Shown piece by piece: positions 49,485 to 61,784 of a stretch of 64,000 nucleotides of DNA. Numbering within the stretch: the first letter of the stretch is position 1; every line of letters begins with the position of its first letter. Source of the DNA: Drosophila persimilis (Eukaryota > Arthropoda > Insecta > Diptera > Drosophilidae); NCBI RefSeq assembly GCF_003286085.1, contig NW_020825330.1:1364001-1428000 (forward strand). Reading direction: 5' to 3'. The translations under genes were made by a program, and so were the position numbers. The notes beneath the pieces were generated by a model that was given only the letters and a program-made list of their open reading frames with translations, was not told the origin of the DNA and searched no databases.

Positions 49485-49592
49485 GCGTACGCAGCTGTTA
49501 TTAACAGCCCACAGCTCACAGCATACGCAGCTGTTATTAACAGCCCACAGCTCACAGCATACGCAGCTGTTATTAACAGCCCACAGCTCACA
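49485..49592. repeat. Three tandem 36-bp units carrying CAGCTG E-boxes
   Basis: Units start at 49485, 49521 and 49557. Apart from one base they are identical and contain TACGCAGCTGTTATTAACAGCC. Each has a CAGCTG E-box and a TTAACAGC word; further CAGCTG sites flank the array (49458, 49303). Thirty-six bases is a multiple of three, so frames stay open on both strands, which explains the spurious repetitive frames here. Confidence 0.95.
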
Positions 49593-49891
49593 GCCGCTTC
49601 TGGCTTAACAGCATTGTTAACAGCTTGCACTGCTGCAATTGCAGTAACATTACAGTGTTGACAGGCGACCCTGATGTCAGGTGGCAGGATATCGATACGA
49701 TAAAACGATTGACCTGACGGACCATCAAACGATATTGACCAATATTCTGTCAAAATATGTGACTTTCAGAATTTCCTTTGCTGCTTTGCTGCCGGGGGGC
49801 GCTTCGGAAAGCAGTAACTAATTAATTAATTAATTAAACAAACAACTAAACAATACATTTTCGGCTCTACTATCTATCGATCTACTTGCAG

Positions 49892-50331
49892 ACTGCTAAA
49901 AGGAACAACAACTCTACAGATAAACAACAACAAAAACCCCAGGAGAAGAAAGACTAGAATTAATCATAATACCAATAGTTTAACAAAAAAAAAAAAAAAA
50001 AACAAAACCACGAGAGACAAAAACCCATACACACACACACACACTCACACACACCACCACATAAAAAGTAATTGAAAACTTAATTGCAAATTCAAAAAAA
50101 CAAAAGAAAAGTATTTTCGGACAAACAGACAACCGGATACCGACTATTATTATTATATTGAACGCTTAGGAAGAATCACTTTTAGCCTTATATACAAAAC
50201 AAAAAACGGAAAACAGAAAACAAACAAAATCCAAGCAACAAACAAAGTATACGTTTAAGGGGGAGAAATAGATGCCTAAGGTTCAAGATTCAAGATATTT
50301 AATAATTCAAGAAACAAGAAACATTGTCAAT
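49892..50331 (+). other. Trf2: Trf2 5' UTR within the first coding exon
   Basis: The acceptor CTACTTGCAG ends at 49891 and the exon runs to a GTAAGT donor at 50343. The leader is very A/C-rich (CAACAACAAAAAC, a poly-A run at 49986-50002, AC repeats at 50032-50060), hence unstructured. An ATG at 50272 lies directly after an in-frame TAG and is in frame with the ATG at 50332, so a 20-residue N-terminal extension is possible. Confidence 0.65.
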
Positions 50332-53300
50332 ATGGCCGATTCGTAAGTAGAGAGCGATCGAAAGAGAGAGACGAGACACCCACACAGACAGATAGCCAGA
50401 GGCAGATCCACAGATCCACACGCTACAGATCCCCACACAGTCGTAGAAATAATTAGAAAACCGCAACAAAAAACCATAACAACAACAACAACATTAATCG
50501 ACAACCAACTCTTGCAGAAGGGATAACGTTTCGGGACCAGGCACTAGCCCGGCAAACGGTAAGAAAAAAGTACATTCAAGAACATCCCATAGATTAATAG
50601 AACATCCAATTTTGTTTGTTTGTTTTTGCATTAAAGGTACCGCCAGTCCGAGCGTCTATCAAGGCCGGCCTCCTTCTGGGAGTTCTTCTGCTGCTGACAT
50701 AGTCCCCAAGGTTGAGATCAGACAAGATCTGAAGCCATTGCCTCGCATCAAACTAGCTCTAGTGAACGACGGAGCCAGCGAGCCCCCGACGAGAAGCGAA
50801 GGAGGAAGCCAGCGAGGAGGAGGAGCAGGGGAACGTGGCTCTCCACGGATCTACGATATTGGATTGGGATTCGAACACGTGTCTTTAAACGGAGCACAGG
50901 AAAAAGAAGTCCATCCGGGCGTCCTCTACGAATGCTTGAGCCCAACGACCGGCACTATAACCTACAGTAAGCGAGATCCCGACGACCAGAACGGAGAGAA
51001 GGAGTCCACCAAGGCGGCTAAGTCGCTAGAATATCTGACGATACCACAGCTGCTAGACCTTTGCGTGAAGAAGCAGGCCGAAGGGCACGGATCAGAGATC
51101 TTGCGGGTGCTCGACCTGCGCACCAAGGAGACGAAGCAGAGGGACGCAGAGCGAGCCCTACGCCATAAGGAGCACTTGCGGGAGCTAGCGCGCTGCCAGC
51201 AGCGGCAAAGGCAGAAGGCGCGAGCCCAAGAGCAGCAGTGGCTCGGTAAGGAGAGGCTCAGGAAGAGACAGCAGGACGAGGACAAGGCCGCGAAACAATT
51301 GGCGACGCTGAGGAAGGACATTGAGCACCAGATCAAGGTGCAGAAGGACTCGGAGGCGAAGTGGAACCGCATAAAGGCGGAAAGGGATCGAGAATTAGAG
51401 CGGCAAGCTGTGTTAAGAAAGCGCGGGCAGAAAGACCAACTGGAGAAAGACGAGCGGCGGCAGAGACTCGACGTGATCAGGCAGATAGAAGAGGAGAGGG
51501 AGCTAGAGAAGCGCCAGGAGGAGAAGTTGGAGCTGGAGCTAGAGCAGCAGAGGGAGAGATTCATGCAACACCAGAAGCTGCACACAGAAGCCCTCTACAG
51601 CCATCTCCTGTTCGGAGATCTCTATCCGCAGGAGTACAGCAGCAACAGCAACAGCAACAGCAGCACCAGCACCAGCACCACGACGACCTCGTCGACGACA
51701 TTCCCACACACAGCATCCTTCTGTTCGTCGCTGATGCAAAACGAAATGGTTAGCATACCGATGGCCAATCTGAATGGCGGCCTCAAGGCGGCGTCTGGAC
51801 CGGCCGGTGCCTCGGCCACTGGCGGTGGCGTGCGATACTTTTCGCAGTTTAGCAAATCGGCCACTGCCAGCACGACCACGATGGTGCACCAGCAGCAGCA
51901 CCAACAGCACCAACAGCCCCAGCAGCAGCAGCAGCAGCAGCTGCTGCAGCGGAAGCCAACAGCCAATGGCGATCTCCACGCGAATGGCAGAGTGGCGGCT
52001 ATCGTTCCCAATGGGATGCGCATCAAAACGGAGCAACAAGATATGCTGCTGGAGTCCCTTACTGTGATCAAACCAGATGTGATTACCAAGACGGAGGCCA
52101 CAGCAGCAGCAGCAGCAGCACAGACACCACCGGCAGTGGCACCGGCAGCAGCAGCAGAGCCAATAGAAGCTGCTCCTGTCTCAGATGCACCATTGGCGCT
52201 GCTCAGCAACCAGCAACAGGCAGCAGCAGCAGAGGCAGACGACCCAGAGCTGGACATTGTGATCAACAATGTGGTGTGCTCGTTCAGCGTGCGATGCCAC
52301 CTCAAGCTAAGGGACATTGCGTTGCGCGGCTGCAATGTGGAGTACCGCAGGGAGAACGGAATGGTAACCATGAAGCTGCGACGTCCCTATACGACGGCCT
52401 CCATTTGGTCATCGGGTAGGATCACCTGCACAGGGGCCACCTCTGAGATAATGGTAGGTGCAACCCAACGGAATGCAGCAACTGCCGAGCAAGTCCCTTA
52501 TCAAATCTCAATTCTTTATTCGTTTCAAAGGCCAAGGTGGCAGCCAGACGGTACGCCCGGTGCCTGGGTAAACTCGGTTTTCCCACACGCTTCCAGAACT
52601 TTCGCATCGTGAATGTTCTGGGTACCTGCAGCATGCCCTGGGCCATTAAGATTGTCAACTTCTCGGAGAAGCATCGGGACAACGCCAGCTACGAGCCGGA
52701 GTTGCATCCGGGTGTCACGTACAAGATGAAAATGCCAAAGGCCACGCTGAAGATCTTCTCCACGGGAAGCATTACAGTGACAGGTGAGTCTCTCTTTGGC
52801 TTTGGCTTTGGCTTTGCCTTTGCCTTTGGCGTTGGCTCTCTCGCCTGAGATTAAAACTTATCCGTTTTACAGCCGCCAGCGTGAATGATGTTGAATCCGC
52901 CATACAGCATATCTATCCACTGGTCCATGAGTTCCGCAAGCAGCGATCGCCCGAAGAGCTGCAGCATTTAAGGGCTAAGCAGAACAAAAATGCCGGAATA
53001 ACTGGCACCCCCGCCGCCGCCAACAACATCACCGATGCCAGCGAAGCCCGGGTACTGGAGGATCAGATCCTCACGCAGTCGAAGACTCAGTCGCGCAGCG
53101 ATATCTTGGTGAATGCCACCGCTGCCCATAGCAAGTCAATACCTGGCAGTGCGGCTGGGGATCTGGTTAATGCAGCGGTCTGCAATGTGCAGCGGCTGAA
53201 GCAGATCGAATCGTATCGCCAGCTGTCGAGTCAGACGCAGGAGGAGCGCCGCCATATACCCTTCCCCAGGGACAAGTCGGAGGCAGGGCTGTTCCCCCAT

Positions 53301-53885
53301 TCGACACCCAGGTCGCCACCGGGCGACAATATCTGTGCCAATGCCCGGCGACGGGCCACCGAGTGCTGGGCCACCAAGCTGCAGAACAAGCGGCCGCGTT
53401 ACAACGATCCCAGCTTATTGGCGGCGGGCAAGACAACGACATCGACGAGCTCCATTGCCCCCTCCACCGCCTCCTCCTCATCAAATCCCGCCATCCAATC
53501 CACCACCACTATCAGCACCACCAGCGCTTCCGCCACCACCATTACGGGCCCCATTCTGCCGCTCTCATCGCTAACGCCCATTGGGACGATCAGTGGCAGC
53601 AGGCCATTTGGCCTGATGGCCGCACGCACAATGATCCCAGCCACGGGGACGATTATCAAGATCAAGCAGAGCTGCATTAAGCCACTGAATCGCAATGCTC
53701 TGGCCGCATTCACCGCTGCCTCCAGTGGTAGCATCGCTACCGCCGTCAATGCCACTGCCACAGCCACAGCCAACGTTGCTGGTGGCTCTGCTGCTTCTGC
53801 TTCTGCCGTCACCCTAGCGGCGATCAAGAGGGAGCGGCAGTTCAGCAGCAACTCGGATTTGGATATTGAAATGGGCTGGCCATGA
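50332..53885 (+). CDS. Trf2: TBP-related factor 2 (TRF2), long form
   Basis: TRF2 is a TBP paralog that directs transcription from TATA-less promoters, including DPE, histone H1 and ribosomal-protein genes. Exons 50332-50342, 50518-50558, 50637-52453, 52531-52783 and 52873-53885 give 1,044 residues. The N-terminal half has a long charged coiled coil (about 185-340), then polySer/Thr, polyGln and polyAla stretches. The TBP-like core spans about 555-733, with both pseudo-repeats. Where TBP has intercalating Phe residues, this protein reads IWSSGRITCTGA and IFSTGSITVTAAS, consistent with no TATA binding. The C-terminus is Thr/Ala-rich with KRERQFSSNSD near the end. Known fly isoforms are a long protein and a short, internally initiated one; three in-frame ATGs at 51734, 51746 and 51761 would give about 650-660 residues. 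Confidence 0.93.
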
Positions 53886-54643
53886 TGTGGGATGATTGAG
53901 TGATTGACCAGAGACAGACACGGAGATGGAGAGACGAGAGAGAGACAAAGCGAAAGAGATAGTGAGAGAGGGAGAGAGGAACAATATATCGTCGTTGCCT
54001 ATGCCAAAATATATAGAAATTAGAGCAAACCCCAAACAAAATACAACAACACAAAAACAAACAGAAAAACACAGAGACCGAAAGAAAAGAAAAGGACGAG
54101 ATCGTTTCTTTCAGTGTTTCTTGAACTTCATTTTCGATTCGATTCAATTCATGTCTTGTGTTGTTCTCTGCATTTAAACGAAGGAAGGAAACGGAGGACA
54201 CAAACGCAGAACGAGAATCGCGACTAAAACAAGAGCCAAAAATGTAATACTAAGGTGAGTTCTTCCCCCCGTCGCTCCTCCAATTGGCATCCATGTGCTC
54301 ACCATCTTCTTTTGCAGATTTATGTGTAATTTCATCCCCCAATCAACAACACACAATCCCACAAGAAAAACAGAGATCAGAGAATGGTATTGCACGTACC
54401 ATGCGCATCCCACAAGAAAAATGATCCTAGATATAGAATTAAATTTCAACAAATAGGCAATATACGGTTTATATTCTAATATATATTCTATAATACGTAG
54501 ACATTCAGTTACGTAGACCCCCCCCGCCCCCCCAACCATATGGCTTAGTTTTTTTTTTTTTTGTATTTAGTTATATTTGAACAAACCACCGCCTAATGAA
54601 AATGAACATACTGTAAAATGAATCAGATACATCGTATATAGCC

Positions 54644-54674
<31 letters not shown>

Positions 54675-54930
54675 AGCGGAGACGTAGAGTGAGTGGAAGA
54701 AGGAAAACATTCAGTCAGTCACCCCCCCCTCACAGCCTTAAACAATAAGCAATAGGAAGTATAGAGAGGAGTAAAAGGCGCACTCAGTGCCTTTAATCAA
54801 ACACACACATTTGAAACGATTTTGTAAGCCTTAAACCAATCCAAAAACAAACAAGCAATAGAAGCACTCAAGTGCCTTCCAAAAGAATTAAATACGAGAC
54901 ACGCTCACACACACACACACGTTCAAATCA

Positions 54931-54962
54931 TCAGTCAGTCAGTCAGTCAGTCAGTCAGTCAG
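54931..54962 (+). repeat. Eight-copy TCAG microsatellite
   Basis: Pure tandem TCAG tetramers within the Trf2 3' UTR. Confidence 0.95.
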
Positions 54963-55227
54963 GCCGTCGGTAAATTGATTTGTTTTCCTTCTTCGAAAGA
55001 GATTTCTCCGAAGAGGGGGGGTTCCCAAACACACACACAATTTAGTCTAATTTCAAAAATAATAATATGAATTAAAATATAAATATATATAATTTTTTTT
55101 TATTGTTTTGTTTTCACTTTAAGTTCAATTAAGTAATCTTAAGGGCATAAAGCTTCTATCGAACATTCAGATGTTATGGTAGGAAAAACAAAAAAATGTT
55201 TCGATTAACACACACATGCATACAATA

Positions 55228-55235
<8 letters not shown>

Positions 55236-55301
<66 letters not shown>

Positions 55302-55308
55302 ATATATT
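55236..55308. repeat. TA then TG dinucleotide microsatellite
   Basis: About 25 TA dinucleotides followed by eight TG dinucleotides and a TATATAT tail, within the Trf2 3' UTR. Length is likely polymorphic. Confidence 0.95.
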
Positions 55309-55519
55309 TACTATATGCTAAATACATTTAAGCATACGAAACACACCTATATCTGGTCACTTGTAAACCAATAACAAGCAGAACTAATGCTATAGCTGTA
55401 GAACTATAGTATAGTAATATTTTTAATTATTTGTAACACACACACACACGCATTATACTATATAAACACACATATACTTTATACATTGCATACACACACC
55501 ACGAAACACAAAAACACAA

Positions 55520-55551
<32 letters not shown>

Positions 55552-58500
55552 AGGAAACAAAAACAATTATCATGATAGCCTTACACTCAAAGCTTACAAA
55601 CAGATGACGATTACCGATTACCAACTACCGACTATCGATTACCAATTAACGATGGCGGACGATAATTCTAAGTGTTTATTCTTAATACAATAAGTTTTTT
55701 TCTCCTCTTAAAACTATTATCGCATAGGTATCCCAAAACACAGATACAAAAACACACAAACACACATCAATATACATATATTGAACGATAACCAGATATA
55801 TTTATCGATATATATTTTTTCTTATTTATAATGCAAAACCAACTTAAGTGTAGATTTTAGAAACTTGTTCCTGTGTTGTTAACAAATTGAGAAATGAGAA
55901 AGCAAAAAGCATGCATACATTTAGTTGAAGCATGCACACACACACACACATCCACACACAACATGCATACGTACACATGTACATACTATAATTAAGAAAT
56001 GACAAACAAACGAAAAGCAAACCAACAAATACGAATCGTTAGCAATAATAAAACAAAGCAAAATAAGGATTATCTATCATGTTCTTTCGAGCAGTGTAAG
56101 AAACACACAAACAACACAAAAGCAAGCAGAGCCAAAGCAAGCAGTCGAAAGCAAAAACAAAGCAAACATATAATAAAATAAAACCAATACTCATGACAGG
56201 CCGGCAGCCCCGCCGCCGCCGCTGCCGTTGTATACCACCACCATAAGTAGTCCTGTAAATAGACTTTTTTTTTTTAAATGCGATTATGTCGTGCCTTCAG
56301 CCTTCGACAAGCAGTTACCAGTTAAGCAGTAAAACCGTAAAGCCGTCAGGCAAGCAGTGTAGACAAAAAAGAAACAAACGAATGAAGAGAAAAGCAATCC
56401 ACTAGCCAATTGTACAATCAATCAATCATTGAAATAGAACTCGCAGCACCCTCCCGAATACATTTGTTGGAATGGAATGGAATGGAATGGAGTGGAACGG
56501 AATGTGTGGGGTATGGGGTATCAGAAGATCAACTAGGCATAGGATTTTTGTAAGAACTGCATCAGTTTCTCTATACTATATAAGCAACATAATCACACCC
56601 TCGAGGGACCTTAGACATATGAGACCCCCAAAAACGACTATACATATTTCTGTTGTTATGCTTTTCATATCGTTCACACCTTAAGCATGATCAAGAAAAT
56701 CATACTTCATTTGCTAAGAAAACCAAGAACTAACAATCCAATATATGTAGAAATGTTTTTACATCGGAATATGCCTTTAGGGAACAAATTGCAACAGAAC
56801 GAGATGGAGATGTGAGTGGGAGGAGCGACTAGCGAGTAGCGAGTAGCGAGAAGGAATGTTGTAAACAATTGCAAAATCGAAGTGCTTGAAATTTAGAATC
56901 TAAGAGTAGATCTTAAGCTAGAACGAAACACACACAAAAACCAACAACCATTAACCATTAACCAATTGAAAATGAAACAAAAAAAAACAAAACAGAATAC
57001 TAATGTCTAAGCCAAAATGCATATAGCAATTTAAGAACTAGAATCCTGGAAGAGTAAGCCCCTAAGGATCCCCGAGATACCCGCAAAATCGATCTGTGTG
57101 TAGATAGATAGAAGAAGAGATAGAAGATAGAAGGGCAAGACAACAAATATTACAAGAAAGTTGAGATTCTTATCGAAAGGTGTGCATATATGACATATGA
57201 CATACACTTTAAACTGCCTTTGAAAATAACAAAAACAAAAGCCTAGGATTATAGGAAATTTATGAAAGAAACTAATTATATACACACGACAAATATGAAA
57301 GAAAGAAAATTAAATGAAATGAAATGCTTAGCAGAACGGAGCAGATGAGTGGTGAATGATGAATGATGAATGATGCTTATGATTATTGAATTATGTATGT
57401 AGCTATGACGACCCCGAGTATGACAAAAAACCGTACTAATTTTTTGTGTTGCTATTTTCTGTAATAACAATAAGCCAACAGAGAAAGACCACAAGTAGTT
57501 GTAGAACGAACACCAGATAAAGGAGCAGGAAGGAGGAACACGCCTAACTAATGTGTATTTGGTTTCATATATAGAACACTTTTGAAAGAAACAACAAAAA
57601 AGTAAATATAGTTATATAGTATACACTACAATACAAGTACGAGTATGAGTATGAGTATGAGTATGAGTATATATATTTTTTATTATTATTACGTATTTAA
57701 ACAGACGAGAGAACAATGAAACAATGTAAGATGGATGGTGTGTGGATGGAAAGAAATCAACAAAATAGCATAATTCTGTTTTTGTTTTGCCGTAAAGACT
57801 GCATTATACCAACAATTAATTATATACACAATTATTATATATCAATTTATATATAATAAATAATGTGTAAAGACGATCGAGATCGAAAGAGAGAGAGAGA
57901 TGTGAGATGAAGAAAGGAAAGATGTTTAGGCATTAAAACAGAACAATTGATAAATAAACTTAAAAAAAAAAATGATAAAAAAAATATGAAAAATATTAAA
58001 CAAAAACCAAGAAACATTTATTTATTAGCACCTAAGCGCACTGGACCAGAGAGAGAGACAGAGAAACAGAGAGAGAGATCCATAGATCCAGCGATCCATC
58101 GTTCCATCGATCCATCGATCCCCAAGGATTCAGATTCAGATCCAGATCCAGAGCCTTAGAGGCTCTCTATACCGACGCGATCTATACAGAACGAAAAGCA
58201 AAATAATGATGTGAAAACAACCTTACCAAAACGTGCTAACCCCAGGGGGATTTCCCTTCCATTCATAGTTAAGAAAGGCGGATTGTAATACACCACACCA
58301 CACCCCCAAAATCACCAAATTGAAAGATAAATCTATTGGTATTAGTCGTAAGTTTAGATGATAGTACTACTACCCCCATGGCAGTAGTTTGAATAAGAAA
58401 AGAAACAAAAAAACTAAAAGTTCGATTTCGATTTCGGCAGAGAGGTCTCCTCTCCGGTTGCATACTAATCGTATGGGTATAGGTGTGTTCTTTGTTGGAT

Positions 58501-58920
58501 TTTCGAGAGTTTGTAATGGTTTGCATACTGCATCTACTATATCAAGCAATTGCCAATGTACACATAGTATATATATATATATCTACCATATACATATGCC
58601 ACACAAAAAAAGGCAGAGAACTCATCTGATATGCATATGTATGTTTAGTTCCACGTATGTTTTAGCGTCTCCGAAGTCCGAACTGCAGTCCCCGACAGCA
58701 AACCAACACAAAAGCCAACCAAATGAAAGCAATTTGTTTGAATAAAACTCAAATACATAAATATGTGCGTTTTTCTTCATTATAAATATGTTTAAAACAT
58801 GAAAATCAATCGAATTCTGCGAGGCCTAACAGGGAAATTGATAGCCGAACGGCAGGATGTTAAGCCAGGAGGCAACAGCTACTATGCGTCAAAGACCATA
58901 CATAGACTGCTGATCAGTGA

Positions 58921-59628
58921 TCACATAATATATACCGGCTCTTGGTCGCCCTCTGAGCCCACTAATAGGTAGCAGGATGTGTAAATGAAGTAGGCGACGG
59001 CCACGATGGTGTTGAGGTCAATGTAGTATAGATAGTAGATGATGAAATTGTTGCACCACACCTCCACAAAGGGCGTCCGCTCGTGGAGTATCGTGGTGGA
59101 AATGAGCAGAACCACAGCCAGGACAGTGCCCACAAGCATCATCTACCAGGGATAGTACAGTAGATATGCATAATCGGAATTACGTAGAGAGGAGCGGAAG
59201 GGTTCCCGTCACTCACCCCATTGGATGTGACCTGATTGATCTGAAAGTGGCTCACGTACTTGGCCCTCATCATAATCATGACAAGAAACGAATAGACCAG
59301 GGTCAGCACCACCGTCCAGCGCATATAGAAGAGCTCCAGGCAGGTGAGATGCGGCAATTGGATGTTGTCCACAATTATGGTCCTGCTGCAGCGTTCGGAG
59401 ATGGAGCTGTCGTCCGACACACGCACAGCCACATGAACGGAGGCATCCGCATGGATGTGTACAATCTTGTTGAGCATGTGGAGGGTACCAAAGCAGGCAA
59501 TCTGGAGGAGGATCAGGATCAGGATCAGGACCAGGTAAAGCATCATCAATGGGGCTTGGCTCTTCCACACTCACAAAGGAACTCAGCGACAATAGGCCGA
59601 AGCTCAAGTCCAGGGCCCGACACATCAT
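58921..59628 (-). CDS. Small four-helix membrane protein, unrecognised family
   Basis: Three exons on the minus strand, 59628-59575, 59501-59217 and 59142-58921, join between codons and encode 186 residues. Introns are 73 and 74 bp. Hydrophobic segments lie at about 5-25, 88-108, 114-132 and 145-170, predicting four transmembrane helices. A polar loop between helices 1 and 2 (about 30-80) contains three His near its start and the Cys-containing SERCSRT stretch. The C-terminal tail is short and acidic (GSEGDQEP). I do not recognise the family; the spacing recalls small insect tetraspan-like proteins. It lies 432 bp downstream of Miga on the same strand and is convergent with Trf2. Start: two adjacent ATGs, at 59628 and 59625. 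Confidence 0.7.
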
Positions 59629-59826
59629 TCGATTCGATGCGATTCGATCTTGTTGCAATCAGCTGCCAGAAACGACTGGCCGAGCCAGAGCGAAGTCCAT
59701 GCCTGAACAGCCGCACCCCCGCTGGAGCTGCGATTGGAGGGTGGGGATGGGAATGGGAATGGAATTGGAATTGGATGCGTTGTCGGTATGGCAGCTGGAT
59801 TGCTGTTTGGAGCAGGTGTAAACAGT

Positions 59827-59832
59827 TTTATT
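59827..59832 (-). terminator. Poly(A) signal of Miga
   Basis: TTTATT on the plus strand is AATAAA on the minus strand, 229 bp beyond the Miga stop. It separates the Miga message from the membrane-protein gene whose ATG is 200 bp further on. Confidence 0.6.
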
Positions 59833-60060
59833 TTACACATGTTTTTTCTTGCGACTAAATGCTTAATCATACAAAATGATGGCGATTCCCCCGGGGTATT
59901 GGGTAATGTGGGTTTGTGCGTGCGGGGATGGGCGTGGGAATGGGTCATGGGTCATGGACTGTGCATGGATGAGGCTTTAAAATTAGTCAACTTTTTGGAG
60001 TATATCAAATGTAGTATATGATCCTGGAAGAAGCGCTGGAGAAAGGGCAGACAGGATAAA

Positions 60061-61784
60061 CTACTGGCTAAACTTGACGCCAATATTGTTGACGCGCGTC
60101 TGCATGTGCTGTAGGACATCCTGCGAGAAGTCCTCGATGGTGGTGAAGCGGCTCTTCTGGAAGCTGAAGATGTCGCCCAGGAAGGACAGTAGCTGCTCGC
60201 GAAAATAGTGACAAATGTCCCGCAGATTCTCGTTGGGCCCAAAGAAGCCCCAGGCCATCAGCGGTGATATCTGCTCGGATATCACATAGAAATGCGACAT
60301 GAAGCCATGGGGGAACTTAAGCATGCGCTTCTTGGCCTTCAACACCGACCACACGGCCGTCGTGAGAGCCTGCCGAAAGGAGAACGACAATATGAATAGT
60401 CTTAACGGCGCTGGGTTTCGTTTCTTACCGTCTCTTTGAATCCGTTGGATAACCAACGATTTTGAACCACAGCCGTGACACTGGCTGGCGGTGTGTCCAG
60501 ATCCTTGAACGAGTCCAGGATGATGAAGTCCAGGCAGATGTCGTAAAAGGTCATTGCCTTGACGTTGCGCTGCTCCAGTTCCATTTGGATGCAGGGCCAT
60601 GCATTGGGGTCCTTCAGGAAGTTCACCATGTCCTCGTAGCCAACGAGAAACTCCTTCGTGTCCTTGTCGCCCAGACAGAGCAGATCGGTGAGTATCTGCC
60701 TGCCTGCATCGCAGATCCACTGACCAACAGCGGGGTCCTTGAAGAGAAACTGAAATGCCAGACGGACGCAGTGAAGCTTGGCCAGGTACTCGGTGTCGGT
60801 GCTGCAGTGCACCAGCTCCGCTCGAATGGTTCGGCAGGGCACTGTGTACTCATCGTGGTGCTTCAGGGCGCTCTGGAACAGCGGATACTCCTCGTACGAG
60901 GTCTCGATGAAGCCCTCAAATTCGCGCAGATCGGCCACCTGGTCGAGGGCCGAGGCGAAGCTCTCCGCCGAATCGAAATTAGGATCGGAGCCGGCGCGAC
61001 TGAGCACGCTGCCCGATTTTCGAGAGATGCGGTCATCGTCATCGCCGCCGATGCCACCGCCAGCGGTGAGGCGATCCTCCTCGGCCTCGTCTATGGAATG
61101 TTCCTCGCGAAAAAGCACCGATCGCTGGTCAAGGAAGAGCAGCTCGCTCTGCTCTTGCAGCGTGTAGGCCATCTCCAGAAGGTTCTGGATCTCGCGACAG
61201 AACTCCGAGTCCTCGGCGGTGGTCAGCGAGGCTGGAAATCCGCCCGGCCAATAGTGTGCGGCTAGAGCATCCTCCCAGAAGTTGATCACCGTGTCCAGGG
61301 CCTCCATTCCCATTACGCCCAGCTGCTGGACGGTCAGCTGGGTGACTGCTGTGGGCACAGCATTCGGTCCACCACCACTGGGCCCCATAATGCCAATGGA
61401 GCCGGATGCCATTGACAGCCGATCGGAGTAGGCGATTGTGGAGCCCACCGGGCTGCCAGAGCGTGCCGATGCCTTGGAGCCGGCAATCGATAGCAGATCG
61501 TTGGGACTGCGCATACTGTTCCGTGTCCGACGATTTGTGTACTTCCTGGGACGACGCGGTGGACGTGGCGGCTTGCGGCGACGCAGGAAACGCGATAGGA
61601 CGCCCATCAGAGCCACACCAGCGGTCAGTGAGAAGATGACGACCTGGACAATGATGTTTCAGAACGTCAGTGTAGTGGAAGAATAATAATCAGAATTGCT
61701 ACTGCTTCTGCTTACCTTTGTGGTGGTGGAGACACGAAACGGCAGCAGGCTACCGCTCCATGTTGCCGGCACGTTGCGATGCAT
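60061..61784 (-). CDS. Miga: Mitoguardin (Miga, FAM73 family)
   Basis: Mitoguardins are mitochondrial outer-membrane proteins that promote fusion and ER-mitochondria contact, bind MitoPLD, and carry lipids with their C-terminal domain. Exons on the minus strand are 61784-61716, 61643-60429 and 60369-60061; both introns fall between codons and the product is 530 residues. An N-terminal hydrophobic segment (about 24-39, VVIFSLTAGVALMGVL) is followed by an Arg/Pro-rich cluster (RRRKPPRPPRRPRK), a Ser/Gly/Pro-rich linker (about 50-115) and the folded C-terminal domain (about 120-530). That domain includes GMEALDTVINFWEDAL, an acidic insert and the conserved end region. Known Vap33 binding is through a FFAT-like motif, which I did not locate with certainty. 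It is tandem with the downstream membrane-protein gene. Confidence 0.95.

Larger units (their letters stand above)
43370..49891 (+). other. Trf2 leader intron, repeat-rich
   Basis: 6.5 kb with no recognisable gene. It contains a GA run (45857-45886), GTC repeats (46205-46228), a triplicated 46.4 kb repeat, GATTCCGATGCC-type hexamers (47418-47460), GTC/GGC repeats (47961-47990), a TG run (49183-49208) and the 36-bp E-box array (49485-49592). TTAACAGCACTGG at 44580 is motif-7-like. Confidence 0.5.
53886..58760 (+). other. Trf2: Very long 3' UTR of Trf2
   Basis: 4.9 kb of AT-rich, microsatellite-rich sequence with no coding gene. AATAAA at 58741-58746 is the distal candidate end, with others near 57950 and 56173. 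A possible small intron lies at about 54254-54318 (GTGAGTTCTTC to TTTTGCAG). Repeats include GA (54646-54675), TCAG (54931-54962), TA/TG (55236-55308), AC (55520-55545) and GAGTAT (57640-57671). Numerous ATTTA words are visible. Confidence 0.6.

Noticed and set aside
49343-49753. Minus-strand frame with three repeats of a 12-residue motif
   Set aside because: The protein repeat is produced by the 36-bp DNA repeat, which stays open on both strands because 36 is divisible by three.
59166-59858. 230-codon plus-strand frame opposite the four-helix membrane gene
   Set aside because: It is antisense to a spliced gene with membrane helices and consensus introns, and has no recognisable domain or splice signals.
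60462-61265. 267-codon plus-strand frame opposite Miga exon 2
   Set aside because: Shadow of the Miga coding strand, which is clearly the FAM73 family.
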